Shown one piece after another: positions 26,959-38,040 of a stretch of DNA of 64,000 nucleotides (positions are counted from its first letter, which is position 1; every line of letters begins with the position of its first letter). Both the position numbers and the translations under genes were made by a program. The notes below the pieces were generated by a model, which ran no database searches, was not told the origin of the DNA, and saw only the letters and a program-made list of their open reading frames with translations. Origin of the DNA: Marinobacter arenosus (GTDB lineage: Bacteria > Pseudomonadota > Gammaproteobacteria > Pseudomonadales > Oleiphilaceae); assembly GCF_019264345.1 (NCBI RefSeq), contig NZ_JAHVAO010000003.1, positions 205,513 to 269,512 on the forward strand. Reading direction: 5' to 3'.

Positions 26959-27233
26959 ACCCTCAACGCCACGCCGACACACCCAGCTACACCCTCACCT
27001 GCCAGATGAGTCAGGAAGCCGCGGCACTGGAGCGCCTCTGCCAGGTGGTACGAATTCGCGGGTTCCGGATCGCCAGGATGGCGGTGGAAACAGCCGGGGA
27101 CGAACTTGCCATCGCCCTGACGCTGGAGGGCACGAGGCCCATTGCGATGCTCAAGTCGCAACTGGAGAAGTTGCATACGGTGGCGGAGGTTGTCCTTGAG
27201 CAGGGTAGCTTGGCTCGTTCGCTTCGGGCGTGA
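26955..27233 (+). CDS. ilvM: Acetolactate synthase small subunit (isozyme II type)
   Basis: A 92-aa single ACT domain, the regulatory subunit partner of IlvG (E. coli IlvM, 87 aa). It is short, with the beta-alpha-beta pattern LTCQMSQEAAALERLCQVVRIRGFRIARM and a second half IALTLEGTRPIAMLKSQLEKL. It overlaps the ilvG stop by 4 nt (ATGA), indicating translational coupling and 1:1 synthesis. Isozyme II in E. coli is valine-insensitive; that cannot be read from sequence here. The gene is followed by the hairpin repeat copy at 27254-27377, which probably ends the transcript. Confidence 0.9.
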   Translation: MNPQRHADTPSYTLTCQMSQEAAALERLCQVVRIRGFRIARMAVETAGDELAIALTLEGTRPIAMLKSQLEKLHTVAEVVLEQGSLARSLRA

Positions 27234-27253
27234 TTGGGAGCCTTTGTTCTTCG

Positions 27254-27377
27254 TAGCCTGATAGGTTTTGGGGCGGGTACGCGGGTGGGGGTGTCTTTTC
27301 TTCTGGGAAAAATAACTCGCTTCGCTCAGACATCTTTTTCCCGGCAGAAAAGACACCCCCACCCCCTACCGACGGGC
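27254..27377 (-). repeat. Hairpin repeat element, copy 1 (reverse orientation)
   Basis: An inverted repeat with 30-nt arms, 27283-27312 against 27335-27364, pairing at 28 of 30 positions. Its loop, read on the minus strand, contains the core GATGTCTGAGCGAAGCGAGTT shared with copies 2 and 3. The outer end is TAGCCTGATAGG on the plus strand. It begins 20 bp after the ilvM stop and carries T-runs on both strands, so it can act as a terminator. Confidence 0.8.
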
Positions 27378-27513
27378 AAAATCCGATATACCGAAAAAGA
27401 GAAAGGAAAAAGTAGACGTGGCTTGATCTGGAGATCTCGGTGATCAATCAGGAGATACTTCATCGAACCCATTAACTCAAAAGCTTTTTGCATTGCGAAC
27501 CCGATTGGTCAGC

Positions 27514-27633
27514 TCGGCGCGGGGTGGTGGATGGATTTTCTGCCGGAAAAAGGTGTCTGAGCGAAACGAGTTCTTTTTTCAAAGAAAACTCCATCCACCA
27601 CCCCGCAAGCCCGCCCCCAAACCAATCAGGCTA
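27514..27633 (+). repeat. Hairpin repeat element, copy 2
   Basis: Outer arms 27519-27535 and 27590-27606 are perfectly complementary (17/17). The core GGTGTCTGAGCGAAACGAGTT lies at 27552-27572, and the CAGGCTA end faces cynS 11 bp away. The arm sequence (GGTGGTGGATGG) differs from copies 1 and 3. Together with copy 1 it fills the only gene-free stretch over 300 bp in the window (27234-27644). The ~136 bp between the two copies (27378-27513) shows no gene or recognisable signal. Confidence 0.8.
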
Positions 27634-27644
27634 GGGAAAACGAA

Positions 27645-28088
27645 CTACCAAGCCTTGTACGGCAGGAACTTCCCGTTCATGGTGATCACCACGCGATCCC
27701 CCTTCGGGTTCTCTTCCTTGTCCACGTGCATGGTGAAATCGATGGCACTCATGATGCCGTCACCAAACTTCTCGTGGATCAGCTCCTTTAGGGTATCGCC
27801 GTAAACACCCACCACCTCGTACAAGCGGTAGATCAGCGGATCCTGCGGCACCGAATCCCCCCAGGCCTTCTTCGGGCACACCTGCAGGGTTTCTGCCACG
27901 GCCTTATCGAGGCCCAGGATCTCACAGAGGGCAAATGCCTTGTCCTCGGTCAGGCTGTTCATCCCAAGGCAGGCCGACGTGGTAAACACCGGCGACATGC
28001 CAATCGCCTCGGACAGGGACTCCCAGGAAACGCCCTTGGTCGCCTTGGCTTCCAGAATTTTTGCGGTCATCAGCTCTTTGTTCATCAT
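27645..28088 (-). CDS. cynS: Cyanase (cyanate hydratase)
   Basis: A 147-aa enzyme converting cyanate plus bicarbonate to ammonia and two CO2; it forms a decamer. The N-terminal helical domain (MTAKILEAKATKGVSWESLSEAIG) and the C-terminal catalytic domain (IYRLYEVVGVYGDTLKELIHEKFGDGIMSAIDF) are complete, including the Arg, Glu and Ser of the active site; E. coli CynS is 156 aa. The start is the first ATG of ATGATG at 28088; the open frame continues to 28682, but that extension runs through the promoter and the divergent gene. No CynR (LysR) or CynT/CynX is near. Instead a sigma-54 promoter (28194-28209) and a divergent enhancer-binding protein suggest nitrogen- or cyanate-responsive control. 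Confidence 0.95.
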   Translation of the reverse strand: MMNKELMTAKILEAKATKGVSWESLSEAIGMSPVFTTSACLGMNSLTEDKAFALCEILGLDKAVAETLQVCPKKAWGDSVPQDPLIYRLYEVVGVYGDTLKELIHEKFGDGIMSAIDFTMHVDKEENPKGDRVVITMNGKFLPYKAW

Positions 28089-28193
28089 AAGGCACTCACC
28101 CTTTGCTTCAGTTGGTTTTGCACTGTTCCAGTGCGGCGGCCGGGTGCAAACGATTCGCTGCGTCCGGCTACCGCACGAGCCTGACAGGGCTAC

Positions 28194-28209
28194 CGCAGAG
28201 TTCGTGCCA
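28194..28209 (-). promoter_or_regulatory. Sigma-54 (-24/-12) promoter of cynS
   Basis: On the minus strand this reads TGGCACGAACTCTGCG, against the consensus TGGCACG-N4-TTGCW. The -24 GG and -12 GC are both present at the correct spacing; only the first T and the last base of the -12 part deviate. The transcription start would be near 28184, leaving a ~95-nt leader before the cynS ATG. Confidence 0.75.
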
Positions 28210-28294
28210 ACCCACAGAAACACTCCAATACTCTGTTTTTCTTGGCATTTGAAATAATCGTCGGGAACGAGCTCCACTACGAACTTTCGTAAAT

Positions 28295-28329
28295 CACGAA
28301 ATATCGTGGTGATAAACACGAATTGTCGT
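28295..28329. promoter_or_regulatory. Paired upstream activator sites for an enhancer-binding protein
   Basis: Two ACGA-N4-TCGT palindromes: CACGAAATATCGTG (28295-28308) and CACGAATTGTCGT (28317-28329), exactly 22 bp (two helical turns) apart. A related TTTCGT-N5-ACGAAA lies just before them (28285-28301). They are about 110-145 bp upstream of the expected cynS start, the usual position of UAS boxes, and also upstream of the divergent regulator gene. Confidence 0.6.
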
Positions 28330-28332
28330 AAT

Positions 28333-28347
28333 TGGCACGGGGATTGA
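28333..28347 (+). promoter_or_regulatory. Possible sigma-54 promoter of the regulator gene
   Basis: TGGCACG-GGGA-TTGA matches the sigma-54 consensus except that the -12 C is A. Transcription would start near 28359, about 25 nt before the ATG at 28383. The altered -12 position makes this weaker than the cynS promoter. Confidence 0.35.
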
Positions 28348-28382
28348 CTCATCCATCCGGAGACACCGAAAGGATGAACACC

Positions 28383-30320
<1,938 letters not shown>

Positions 30321-30341
30321 TTGCAATAAACCGCCAGGGTA

Positions 30342-30461
30342 TGTCGGCGCGGGGTAACCGGTGGATTTTTCGCCGGAAAAAGGTGTCTGAGCGAAGCGAG
30401 TTCTTTTTCCAAGAAAAATCCACCGGTCACCCCGCAAGCCCGCCCCACAATAGGCAGGCTA
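30342..30461 (+). repeat. Hairpin repeat element, copy 3
   Basis: Arms 30349-30371 and 30413-30435 pair at 22 of 23 positions. The core GGTGTCTGAGCGAAGCGAGTT is at 30382-30402 and the element ends in CAGGCTA, 22 bp from the thiolase stop. It occupies nearly the whole gap between the convergent regulator and thiolase genes, so it is probably the shared terminator. Confidence 0.8.
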
Positions 30462-30483
30462 CATCACGGAGCGATCACCCAAA

Positions 30484-31665
30484 TCAGATCAACTCAATGG
30501 CCACCGCCGTGCCCTCACCGCCACCAATGCACAGTGAAGCCACACCGCGCTTCAGACCACGCTGCTTCAGCGCATTGATCAGGGTAACGAGGATACGAGA
30601 GCCCGAGGAACCAATTGGATGCCCCAGGGCACAGGCGCCGCCATGCACGTTGACCTTCTCTGCCGGCAGACCGAGCTCGTTGATCGCCGCCAGGGTTACC
30701 ACCGCAAAGGCCTCGTTGATCTCGAACAGATCCACGTCGCTCACGGACCAGTCGGCCTTCTTCAGGACCTTTTCAATGGCACCGATGGGCGCGAGGGTAA
30801 ATTCCGAAGGCAGCCGCGCGTGGGTAGCATGGGCCACGATCCGCGCCTGCGGAACCAGACCGCGCTTGTCGGCCTCGGCCGCCGAGGCCAGCACCAGGGC
30901 GGAGGCACCGTCGCTGATCGAGCTGGAGTTGGCCGCCGTCACCGAACCGTCTTTGGCAAAGGCCGGCTTCAGGTGGGGGATTTTTTCCGGCTTGGCGTTG
31001 CCCGGCTGTTCGTCGATGTCCACCAGGGTGTCACCGCCACGGCCAGCGACACTCACCGGGACAATCTCGTCCTTGAACCAGCCATTCTCGATAGCCGCCA
31101 GGGACTTCTGCAGGGAACCGATGGCGAACTCGTCCATGGCCTGCCGGCTGATGTCGTACTTGTCCGCCGTGCGCTGGGCAAACACGCCCATCAGGCCGCC
31201 TTCGTAGGCATCTTCCAGACCATCCAGGAACATGCTGTCCAGCACCTGGCCGTGCCCCATGCGCATACCGCCACGCGCCTTGGGAAGCAGGTACGGTGCC
31301 TGGCTCATGTTCTCCATGCCGCCGGCAATCATGATGTTGTTGGTCCCGGCCTTGATCTGGTCGTGGGCCATGATCACCGCCTGCATGCCGGAGCCACACA
31401 TCTTGTTGATGGTGGTGCAGCCGGAGCTGTCCGGAATACCCGAGGCGCGCGAGGCCTGTCGGGCCGGAGCCTGGCCCAGGCCTGCGGGCAGCACGCAGCC
31501 CATGATCACTTCCTGGATATCGGCCGGCTGCAGGCCTGACCGCTCAATGGCGGCCTTGATGGATTCCGCGCCAAGCTGGGGGGAGCGCACGGAACTCAGC
31601 GACCCCATCATGCCGCCCATGGGCGTCCGCGCCGAACCGGCAATTACTACGCTGTTGTCACTCAT
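30484..31665 (-). CDS. Acetyl-CoA acetyltransferase (thiolase)
   Basis: A 393-aa thiolase. The nucleophile is Cys90 (NKMCGSGMQ), with the conserved GGACALGHPIGSSG histidine (about 349) and the second cysteine CIGGGEG (about 379). It performs reversible cleavage or condensation of acetoacetyl-CoA or 2-methylacetoacetyl-CoA. As the last gene of the SDR/acyl-CoA dehydrogenase/thiolase operon it would release acetyl-CoA and propionyl-CoA at the end of isoleucine degradation, or acetyl-CoA units from short fatty acids. It is followed by hairpin repeat copy 3. The specific substrate is inferred from context. Confidence 0.93.
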   Translation of the reverse strand: MSDNSVVIAGSARTPMGGMMGSLSSVRSPQLGAESIKAAIERSGLQPADIQEVIMGCVLPAGLGQAPARQASRASGIPDSSGCTTINKMCGSGMQAVIMAHDQIKAGTNNIMIAGGMENMSQAPYLLPKARGGMRMGHGQVLDSMFLDGLEDAYEGGLMGVFAQRTADKYDISRQAMDEFAIGSLQKSLAAIENGWFKDEIVPVSVAGRGGDTLVDIDEQPGNAKPEKIPHLKPAFAKDGSVTAANSSSISDGASALVLASAAEADKRGLVPQARIVAHATHARLPSEFTLAPIGAIEKVLKKADWSVSDVDLFEINEAFAVVTLAAINELGLPAEKVNVHGGACALGHPIGSSGSRILVTLINALKQRGLKRGVASLCIGGGEGTAVAIELI

Positions 31666-31686
31666 GATCTATCCTCTCTCAAACGT

Positions 31687-32838
31687 TCAGCCCTTGCCCA
31701 GAACGGACCGGGCAATAATCTCTTTCATCACTTCCGACGTACCGCCGTAAATGCGCTGAACCCGCGCATCGATGAAGGCCCGGGAAATGGGGTATTCGGT
31801 GGTGTAACCGTAGCCGCCGAACAGCTGCAGGCAGCCGTCCGCCACCCGGCACTGCATTTCCGTGGCGCTGTACTTGGCCATGGACGCCGTCGGCGCATCC
31901 AGCTCGCCTTGCTCGTACTTGGCAATACACTCGTTCACGAACGCCTGATTGACCCGGTAGTCGGTTTCCATGCGGGCAATCTCGAAACGGGTATTCTGCA
32001 GCTGCGCCAACTTCTGACCGAACAGCTCACGCTCCTGGGCGTAGGCGATGGTCAGGTCCAGGGCACCCCGGGCCGCCGCCACACCGAGCGCACCGATCAC
32101 GAGACGCTCACGGGGCAGTTCCCGCATCAGGTACATGAAGCCCTGCCCCTCTTCACCCAGCAGCGCCGAGGCGGGAACGCGCATATCGGAGAAGAACAGT
32201 TCGGAGGTATCGCCGGAATGCTGGCCGATCTTGTCCAGATTCCGACCCTTGCTGTAACCGGGCAGTGAGGTATCAACGAGGAACAGGCTGATGCCGCGGG
32301 CACCGGCTTTCGGGTCGGTCTTGGCAGCGACAATCACCATATCGGCATGCTGGCCGTTGGTGATGAAGGTTTTCGAACCGTTCAGGATGTAGTCGTCGCC
32401 ATCTTTCACCGCACTGGTGCGGATCGCCTGCAAATCACTGCCGGCGCCCGGCTCGGTCATGGCGATGGCGCCAACCGCTTCACCGGACACCAGCTTCGGC
32501 AGCCATTGTTGCCGCTGTTCCTCGTTGCCCATGTGGCTGAGATAGGGTGCAACAATGTCCGAGTGCACCATCACGTTGGTGGACAGCGCGCCGAATCCCA
32601 TCCGGGCCAGCTCTTCCCCAACCACCACAGAGAACTGGAAAGGCGCACCGATTCCGCCCCACTCCTCGGGCACATCGACACACAGCATTCCGGCGTTGCC
32701 CAGCGTGTTCCACAGCTCTCGGGGCACCAGCCCGGACTTTTCCCAGGTCTCGTAATGCGGCGTTACTTCCTTTTCCAGGACCTTGACTACCGAATCCCGG
32801 AACATCGCCAGTTCTTCTTTATCAACAGACACGGTCAT
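31687..32838 (-). CDS. Acyl-CoA dehydrogenase
   Basis: A 383-aa FAD flavoenzyme introducing the alpha-beta double bond into an acyl-CoA. The usual helical N-domain, a beta domain with AIAMTEPGAGSDLQAIRTSA and the C-terminal helices ending RIYGGTSEVMKEIIARSVLG are present. The start at 32838 has AGGAG about 7 nt upstream; the TTG at 32853 lies before this site and is rejected. Its position between an SDR of the 2-methyl-3-hydroxyacyl type and a thiolase suggests short/branched-chain (2-methylbutyryl-CoA) or short-chain acyl-CoA as substrate. There are 21 bp to the thiolase and 24 bp to the SDR: a single operon. Confidence 0.92.
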   Translation of the reverse strand: MTVSVDKEELAMFRDSVVKVLEKEVTPHYETWEKSGLVPRELWNTLGNAGMLCVDVPEEWGGIGAPFQFSVVVGEELARMGFGALSTNVMVHSDIVAPYLSHMGNEEQRQQWLPKLVSGEAVGAIAMTEPGAGSDLQAIRTSAVKDGDDYILNGSKTFITNGQHADMVIVAAKTDPKAGARGISLFLVDTSLPGYSKGRNLDKIGQHSGDTSELFFSDMRVPASALLGEEGQGFMYLMRELPRERLVIGALGVAAARGALDLTIAYAQERELFGQKLAQLQNTRFEIARMETDYRVNQAFVNECIAKYEQGELDAPTASMAKYSATEMQCRVADGCLQLFGGYGYTTEYPISRAFIDARVQRIYGGTSEVMKEIIARSVLGKG

Positions 32839-32862
32839 GTATGTCTCCTGCAATTGAATGCT

Positions 32863-33624
32863 TCACTTGGGCGCCATGCGCAGGGCACAGTCCAGACGAA
32901 TCACTTCGCCATTGAGAATCGGGTTGCGCACCATCTGGTCCACCATCATGCCGAACTCCTCCGGCTTGCCGAGGCGTTTCGGAAACGGCAAGGTGGCAGC
33001 CAGGCTTTCCTGAACTTCCTCAGGCATACCTGCCATCATGGGGGTCATGAACAGGCCCGGTGCAATCGTATTTACACGGATGCCCTCTCGAGCCAGCTCG
33101 CGCGCCGACTGCAGGGTCAGGGAAACCACCCCGCCCTTGGATGCACTGTAGGCCGCCTGGCCGATCTGGCCTTCGTAGGCCGCCACTGACGCGGTATTGA
33201 TGATCACGCCCCGCTCGCCGTCGGCGTTGGGTTCACGCTGGGCCATATCGGCCGCCGCCAGTCTCAGGATGTTGAAGGTACCAATCAGATTGACCTGGAT
33301 AACCTTGCTGAAGTTCTCCAGCGGCATGACGCCGTCACGACCCAGAATCTTCGAGGCCGGGGCAATGCCGGCGCAGCTTACCGCCACACCGCAGAGGCCG
33401 TGGGCTTCCCGCGCGGCATTCACCGCGGCTTCGGCGCTGTCTGCCGAGGTCACGTCACAATGCAGGAAGATGCCGCCAATCTCTGCGGCCACTTTTTCAC
33501 CCTGCTCCTTCTGTACGTCAAGGATCGCCACTTTGCAGCCTGCTGCCGCCAGCGCACGGGCCGCACCTTCGCCCAGCCCCGATGCACCGCCTGTTACAAT
33601 GGCCGCCACACTTTTGAATTCCAT
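32863..33624 (-). CDS. SDR-family 3-hydroxyacyl-CoA dehydrogenase (HSD17B10-like)
   Basis: A 253-aa short-chain dehydrogenase with the cofactor motif TGGASGLG, the NAD-preferring acidic residue in AILDVQKE and the catalytic YSASK. The sequence INTASVAAYEGQIGQAAYSASKGG is typical of the type II 3-hydroxyacyl-CoA dehydrogenase/2-methyl-3-hydroxybutyryl-CoA dehydrogenase group. It would oxidise 2-methyl-3-hydroxybutyryl-CoA in isoleucine catabolism. It is the first gene of a three-gene minus-strand operon divergent from liuR, with a perfect LiuR-type palindrome in the 104-bp gap, so it is probably controlled by LiuR. Confidence 0.92.
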   Translation of the reverse strand: MEFKSVAAIVTGGASGLGEGAARALAAAGCKVAILDVQKEQGEKVAAEIGGIFLHCDVTSADSAEAAVNAAREAHGLCGVAVSCAGIAPASKILGRDGVMPLENFSKVIQVNLIGTFNILRLAAADMAQREPNADGERGVIINTASVAAYEGQIGQAAYSASKGGVVSLTLQSARELAREGIRVNTIAPGLFMTPMMAGMPEEVQESLAATLPFPKRLGKPEEFGMMVDQMVRNPILNGEVIRLDCALRMAPK

Positions 33625-33678
33625 CGTTTACTCCTGCTCTAAAGACACTTTTTGTTCGAAATCTGACCGTAAAAGCAC

Positions 33679-33694
33679 TTTACGTTTACGTAAA
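33679..33694. promoter_or_regulatory. LiuR-type operator palindrome
   Basis: TTTACGTTTACGTAAA has perfect 6-bp arms (TTTACG/CGTAAA) around a 4-bp centre. It matches the known palindromic LiuR motif type of gammaproteobacteria. It lies between the divergent SDR operon and liuR, 34 bp before the liuR ATG, so it could control both directions. Confidence 0.75.
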
Positions 33695-33728
33695 CTTTAT
33701 CTAACCTAAGTCTAAAAAGGAAATCGCC

Positions 33729-34178
33729 ATGATGAAAAAAGAAACCTACAGCATCAGCGAACTCGCCAAGGAGTTCGACGTGACGACCCGGAGCATCCGA
33801 TTCTATGAGGATCAGGAGCTGCTCAAACCGACACGGCGTGGGCAAACACGCATATTCAGCTCCAAGGATCGGGTTCGGCTGAAGCTGATCCTTCGGGGCA
33901 AACGAATGGGGTTCTCACTGGCGGAAACCAAAGAACTCTTCGACCTGTGGGACGAAACCCTCAGCGGCAACGAAAAACAGTTGCTGCTGATGCTGGAAAC
34001 CCTGAGCCGGAAACGGGCCCAGCTGGAACAGCAGAAGAACGACATCGCACAGGCAGAGATGGAAATGGACACCGCCGAAGCGCGGTGCCGTGAAGCACTG
34101 GCAGACCTGCAGAAGAAAAAACGAGAACAGCAGATGCCGGCGAACGAAGAACCAACGACAACCGCCGAACAGCGCTAA
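33729..34178 (+). CDS. liuR: MerR-family regulator of leucine/isovalerate catabolism
   Basis: A 149-aa MerR-type regulator. The N-terminal winged helix is YSISELAKEFDVTTRSIRFYEDQELLKPTRRGQTRIFSSKD, followed by a dimerising coiled coil (ETLSRKRAQLEQQKNDIAQAEMEMD) and a polar tail. There is no metal-binding cysteine set, as expected for LiuR, which responds to a pathway acyl-CoA. AAGGAAA precedes the ATGATG start. It heads the liuABCDE genes and is divergent from the isoleucine-type operon, with the palindrome at 33679-33694 between them. Confidence 0.9.
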   Translation: MMKKETYSISELAKEFDVTTRSIRFYEDQELLKPTRRGQTRIFSSKDRVRLKLILRGKRMGFSLAETKELFDLWDETLSGNEKQLLLMLETLSRKRAQLEQQKNDIAQAEMEMDTAEARCREALADLQKKKREQQMPANEEPTTTAEQR

Positions 34179-34266
34179 GCCACAAGGGCAATCAAACTCG
34201 CCCTGCGCCATGGCTGTCCGGTTATGAATCCTCGTAAGTCAGAGAGCAAAATAAAAGGTAACCGAC

Positions 34267-35433
34267 ATGAAATCACAGTACTCAGAGCTCAACTTCGGCC
34301 TTGGTGAAACCCTCGATATGCTGCGTGAGCAAATCAACGGCTTCGCCGCGGCCGAAATCGCTCCGCGCGCCGAAGAAATTGACCGCAACAACGAGTTCCC
34401 CATGGATCTCTGGCGCAAAATGGGCGACATGGGCCTGCTGGGCATCACCGTTGCCGAGGAATACGGTGGCTCCGATATGGGTTACCTCGCCCACGTGATT
34501 GCCATGGAAGAAATCAGCCGCGCCTCGGCCTCCGTCGGCCTGTCCTACGGGGCCCACTCCAACCTGTGCGTGAACCAGATTCACCGCAACGGTACCGAAG
34601 AGCAGAAGCAGAAGTACCTGCCCAAGCTGGTCAGCGGCGAACACATTGGCGCCCTGGCCATGTCCGAGCCCAACGCCGGCTCCGACGTTATCTCCATGAA
34701 GCTCTCTGCCCGGGACGAAGGCGACCACTTCGTTCTCAATGGCAACAAGATGTGGATCACCAACGGCCCCGACGCCCACACCTACGTGATCTATGCCAAG
34801 ACTGACACCCAGGCCGGTTCCAAAGGCGTAACCGCCTTCATCGTTGAGCGCGACTACCCGGGCTTCAGCCGTCACCAGAAGCTCGACAAACTCGGCATGC
34901 GCGGCTCCAACACCTGTGAGCTGGTGTTCGAGGACTGCAAAGTGCCCCGTGAAAACATCCTGGGCGGCGAAGGCAATGGCGCCAAGGTGCTGATGAGCGG
35001 CCTGGACTACGAGCGTCTGGTTCTGTCCGGCGGCCCGCTGGGCATCATGCAGGCGGCCCTCGACGTCACCGTGCCCTATATCCGCGAGCGCAAGCAGTTT
35101 GGGCAGGCCATCGGCGAGTTCGAACTGGTGCAGGGCAAAGTGGCGGACATGTACACCTGGATGAACACCGCCAAGTCCTACGTCTACATGGTGGCCATGT
35201 CCGCCGACCGCGGCGAGACCACCCGCAAAGACGCCGCCGGCGCCATCCTCTACTCCGCGGAAATGGCCACCAAACTGGCCCTGGATGCCATCCAGCTGCT
35301 GGGCGGTAACGGCTACATCAACGAATACCCAACAGGCCGCCTGTTGCGCGACGCCAAGCTCTACGAGATCGGTGCGGGTACGTCAGAGATTCGCCGCATG
35401 CTGATCGGTCGCGAGCTGTTCCTGAACAAATAA
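34267..35433 (+). CDS. liuA: Isovaleryl-CoA dehydrogenase
   Basis: A 388-aa acyl-CoA dehydrogenase oxidising isovaleryl-CoA to 3-methylcrotonyl-CoA. The catalytic glutamate of isovaleryl-CoA dehydrogenases is in [18 protein letters not shown], and the C-terminal [20 protein letters not shown] has glycine where other acyl-CoA dehydrogenases have the catalytic base; this pair is the hallmark of the IVD branch. It follows liuR by 88 bp and is separated from liuB by 176 bp containing a large hairpin element, whereas the later liu genes are nearly contiguous. Confidence 0.95.
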   Translation: MKSQYSELNFGLGETLDMLREQINGFAAAEIAPRAEEIDRNNEFPMDLWRKMGDMGLLGITVAEEYGGSDMGYLAHVIAMEEISRASASVGLSYGAHSNLCVNQIHRNGTEEQKQKYLPKLVSGEHIGALAMSEPNAGSDVISMKLSARDEGDHFVLNGNKMWITNGPDAHTYVIYAKTDTQAGSKGVTAFIVERDYPGFSRHQKLDKLGMRGSNTCELVFEDCKVPRENILGGEGNGAKVLMSGLDYERLVLSGGPLGIMQAALDVTVPYIRERKQFGQAIGEFELVQGKVADMYTWMNTAKSYVYMVAMSADRGETTRKDAAGAILYSAEMATKLALDAIQLLGGNGYINEYPTGRLLRDAKLYEIGAGTSEIRRMLIGRELFLNK

Positions 35434-35481
35434 CAAGCACTCGGCACGAACACGCTCGGGTACAAGTACCAAGAACAACGA

Positions 35482-35589
35482 GGGGGTGGCGGCCTGGCTT
35501 TCCGGGAATGTCGGAGGCCAGGGACGGCCGGAGACAAGCGCACAAGGATGTGCTCGTAGCGGTTCCCGGAAAGCCAGGTCGCCAGCCCC
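35482..35589 (+). repeat. Long inverted repeat with two small hairpins carrying GGA loops (candidate CsrA/RsmA site)
   Basis: Outer arms 35482-35508 and 35563-35589 pair at 25 of 27 positions. Inside are two mini-hairpins: GGCC-AGGGAC-GGCC (35516-35529) and GCAC-AAGGAT-GTGC (35540-35553). The second contains ACAAGGATGT (35542-35551), a perfect match to the CsrA/RsmA SELEX consensus ACARGGAUGU presented in a hexaloop. The element fills the liuA-liuB gap and would be transcribed in the operon mRNA. Confidence 0.7.
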
Positions 35590-35609
35590 GATGCACGGAC
35601 CCTAATGCT

Positions 35610-37217
<1,608 letters not shown>

Positions 37218-37232
37218 TCGGGAGACTATGCC

Positions 37233-38039
37233 ATGACAGAACAAGAAACTGCGGTTCTGCTCAAGCGCCGCGCCGAGGGCATAACCGAAGTGGTGCTGAA
37301 CCGCCCGGACAAACGCAACGCCTTTGACGACGTGATCATCCAGCAGCTGATCAACGCGCTGACCGACATCAACGACGACGCGAACACCAAGGTGGTGATC
37401 CTTCGTTCCGAAGGCAAGCACTTCTCCGCCGGCGCGGACCTCGGCTGGATGCGCCGCATGGCGGACAACACCCGCCAGGAAAACCTGGATGATTCCCGGG
37501 AACTGGCGCGGCTGATGAACGTGTTGAACCACCTCTCCAAGCCGGTCATCGGCCTGGTGCAGGGCGCGGCCTTCGGCGGTGCGGTGGGCCTTGCCGCCTG
37601 CTGCGACATTGTCATCGCCACCGAGACATCCAGCTTCTGCCTGAGCGAAGTGAAGCTCGGGCTGATCCCGGCTGTAATCAGCCCCTATGTCGTGCGCGCC
37701 ATTGGCGAACGCCAGGCCCGCCGGTACTTCATCTCCGCCGAGGTGTTCACCGCCCGGCAAGCCGAGGAATACGGCCTGGTCCACATCGTTTGCGACGATG
37801 TCGAGGCCATGGAGGCCCGCTGCAACGAGATGCTCGAGCAGCTCGCCCTGAACGGTCCGGAAGCCATGACAGCTGCCAAGGATCTGGTGTTCGCGGTCAG
37901 CCACAAACCCATTGATGACGCCGTGATTGACGACACCGCACACCGCATCGCCGACATTCGCGTGGGCGCAGAAGGGCAGGAAGGTTTGAGTGCCTTCCTG
38001 AACAAGCGCCACGCCAACTGGATTCCGGAGAACAAGTGA
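37233..38039 (+). CDS. liuC: Methylglutaconyl-CoA hydratase
   Basis: A 268-aa crotonase-fold enzyme adding water to 3-methylglutaconyl-CoA to form HMG-CoA. It has oxyanion-hole segments HFSAGADLGWMRRM and VQGAAFGGAVGLAACCDI, and the active-site region FCLSEVKLGLIPAVISPYV with the conserved glutamate. GGGAG lies before the ATG; it is 15 bp after liuB and 1 bp before liuD, in the canonical liu gene order. Confidence 0.94.
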   Translation: MTEQETAVLLKRRAEGITEVVLNRPDKRNAFDDVIIQQLINALTDINDDANTKVVILRSEGKHFSAGADLGWMRRMADNTRQENLDDSRELARLMNVLNHLSKPVIGLVQGAAFGGAVGLAACCDIVIATETSSFCLSEVKLGLIPAVISPYVVRAIGERQARRYFISAEVFTARQAEEYGLVHIVCDDVEAMEARCNEMLEQLALNGPEAMTAAKDLVFAVSHKPIDDAVIDDTAHRIADIRVGAEGQEGLSAFLNKRHANWIPENK

Positions 38040-38040
38040 C

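Noticed and set aside
35508..35609. N-terminal extension of LiuB by 34 residues
   Set aside because: This DNA is the hairpin element; LiuB of 535 residues from 35610 has the normal family length.
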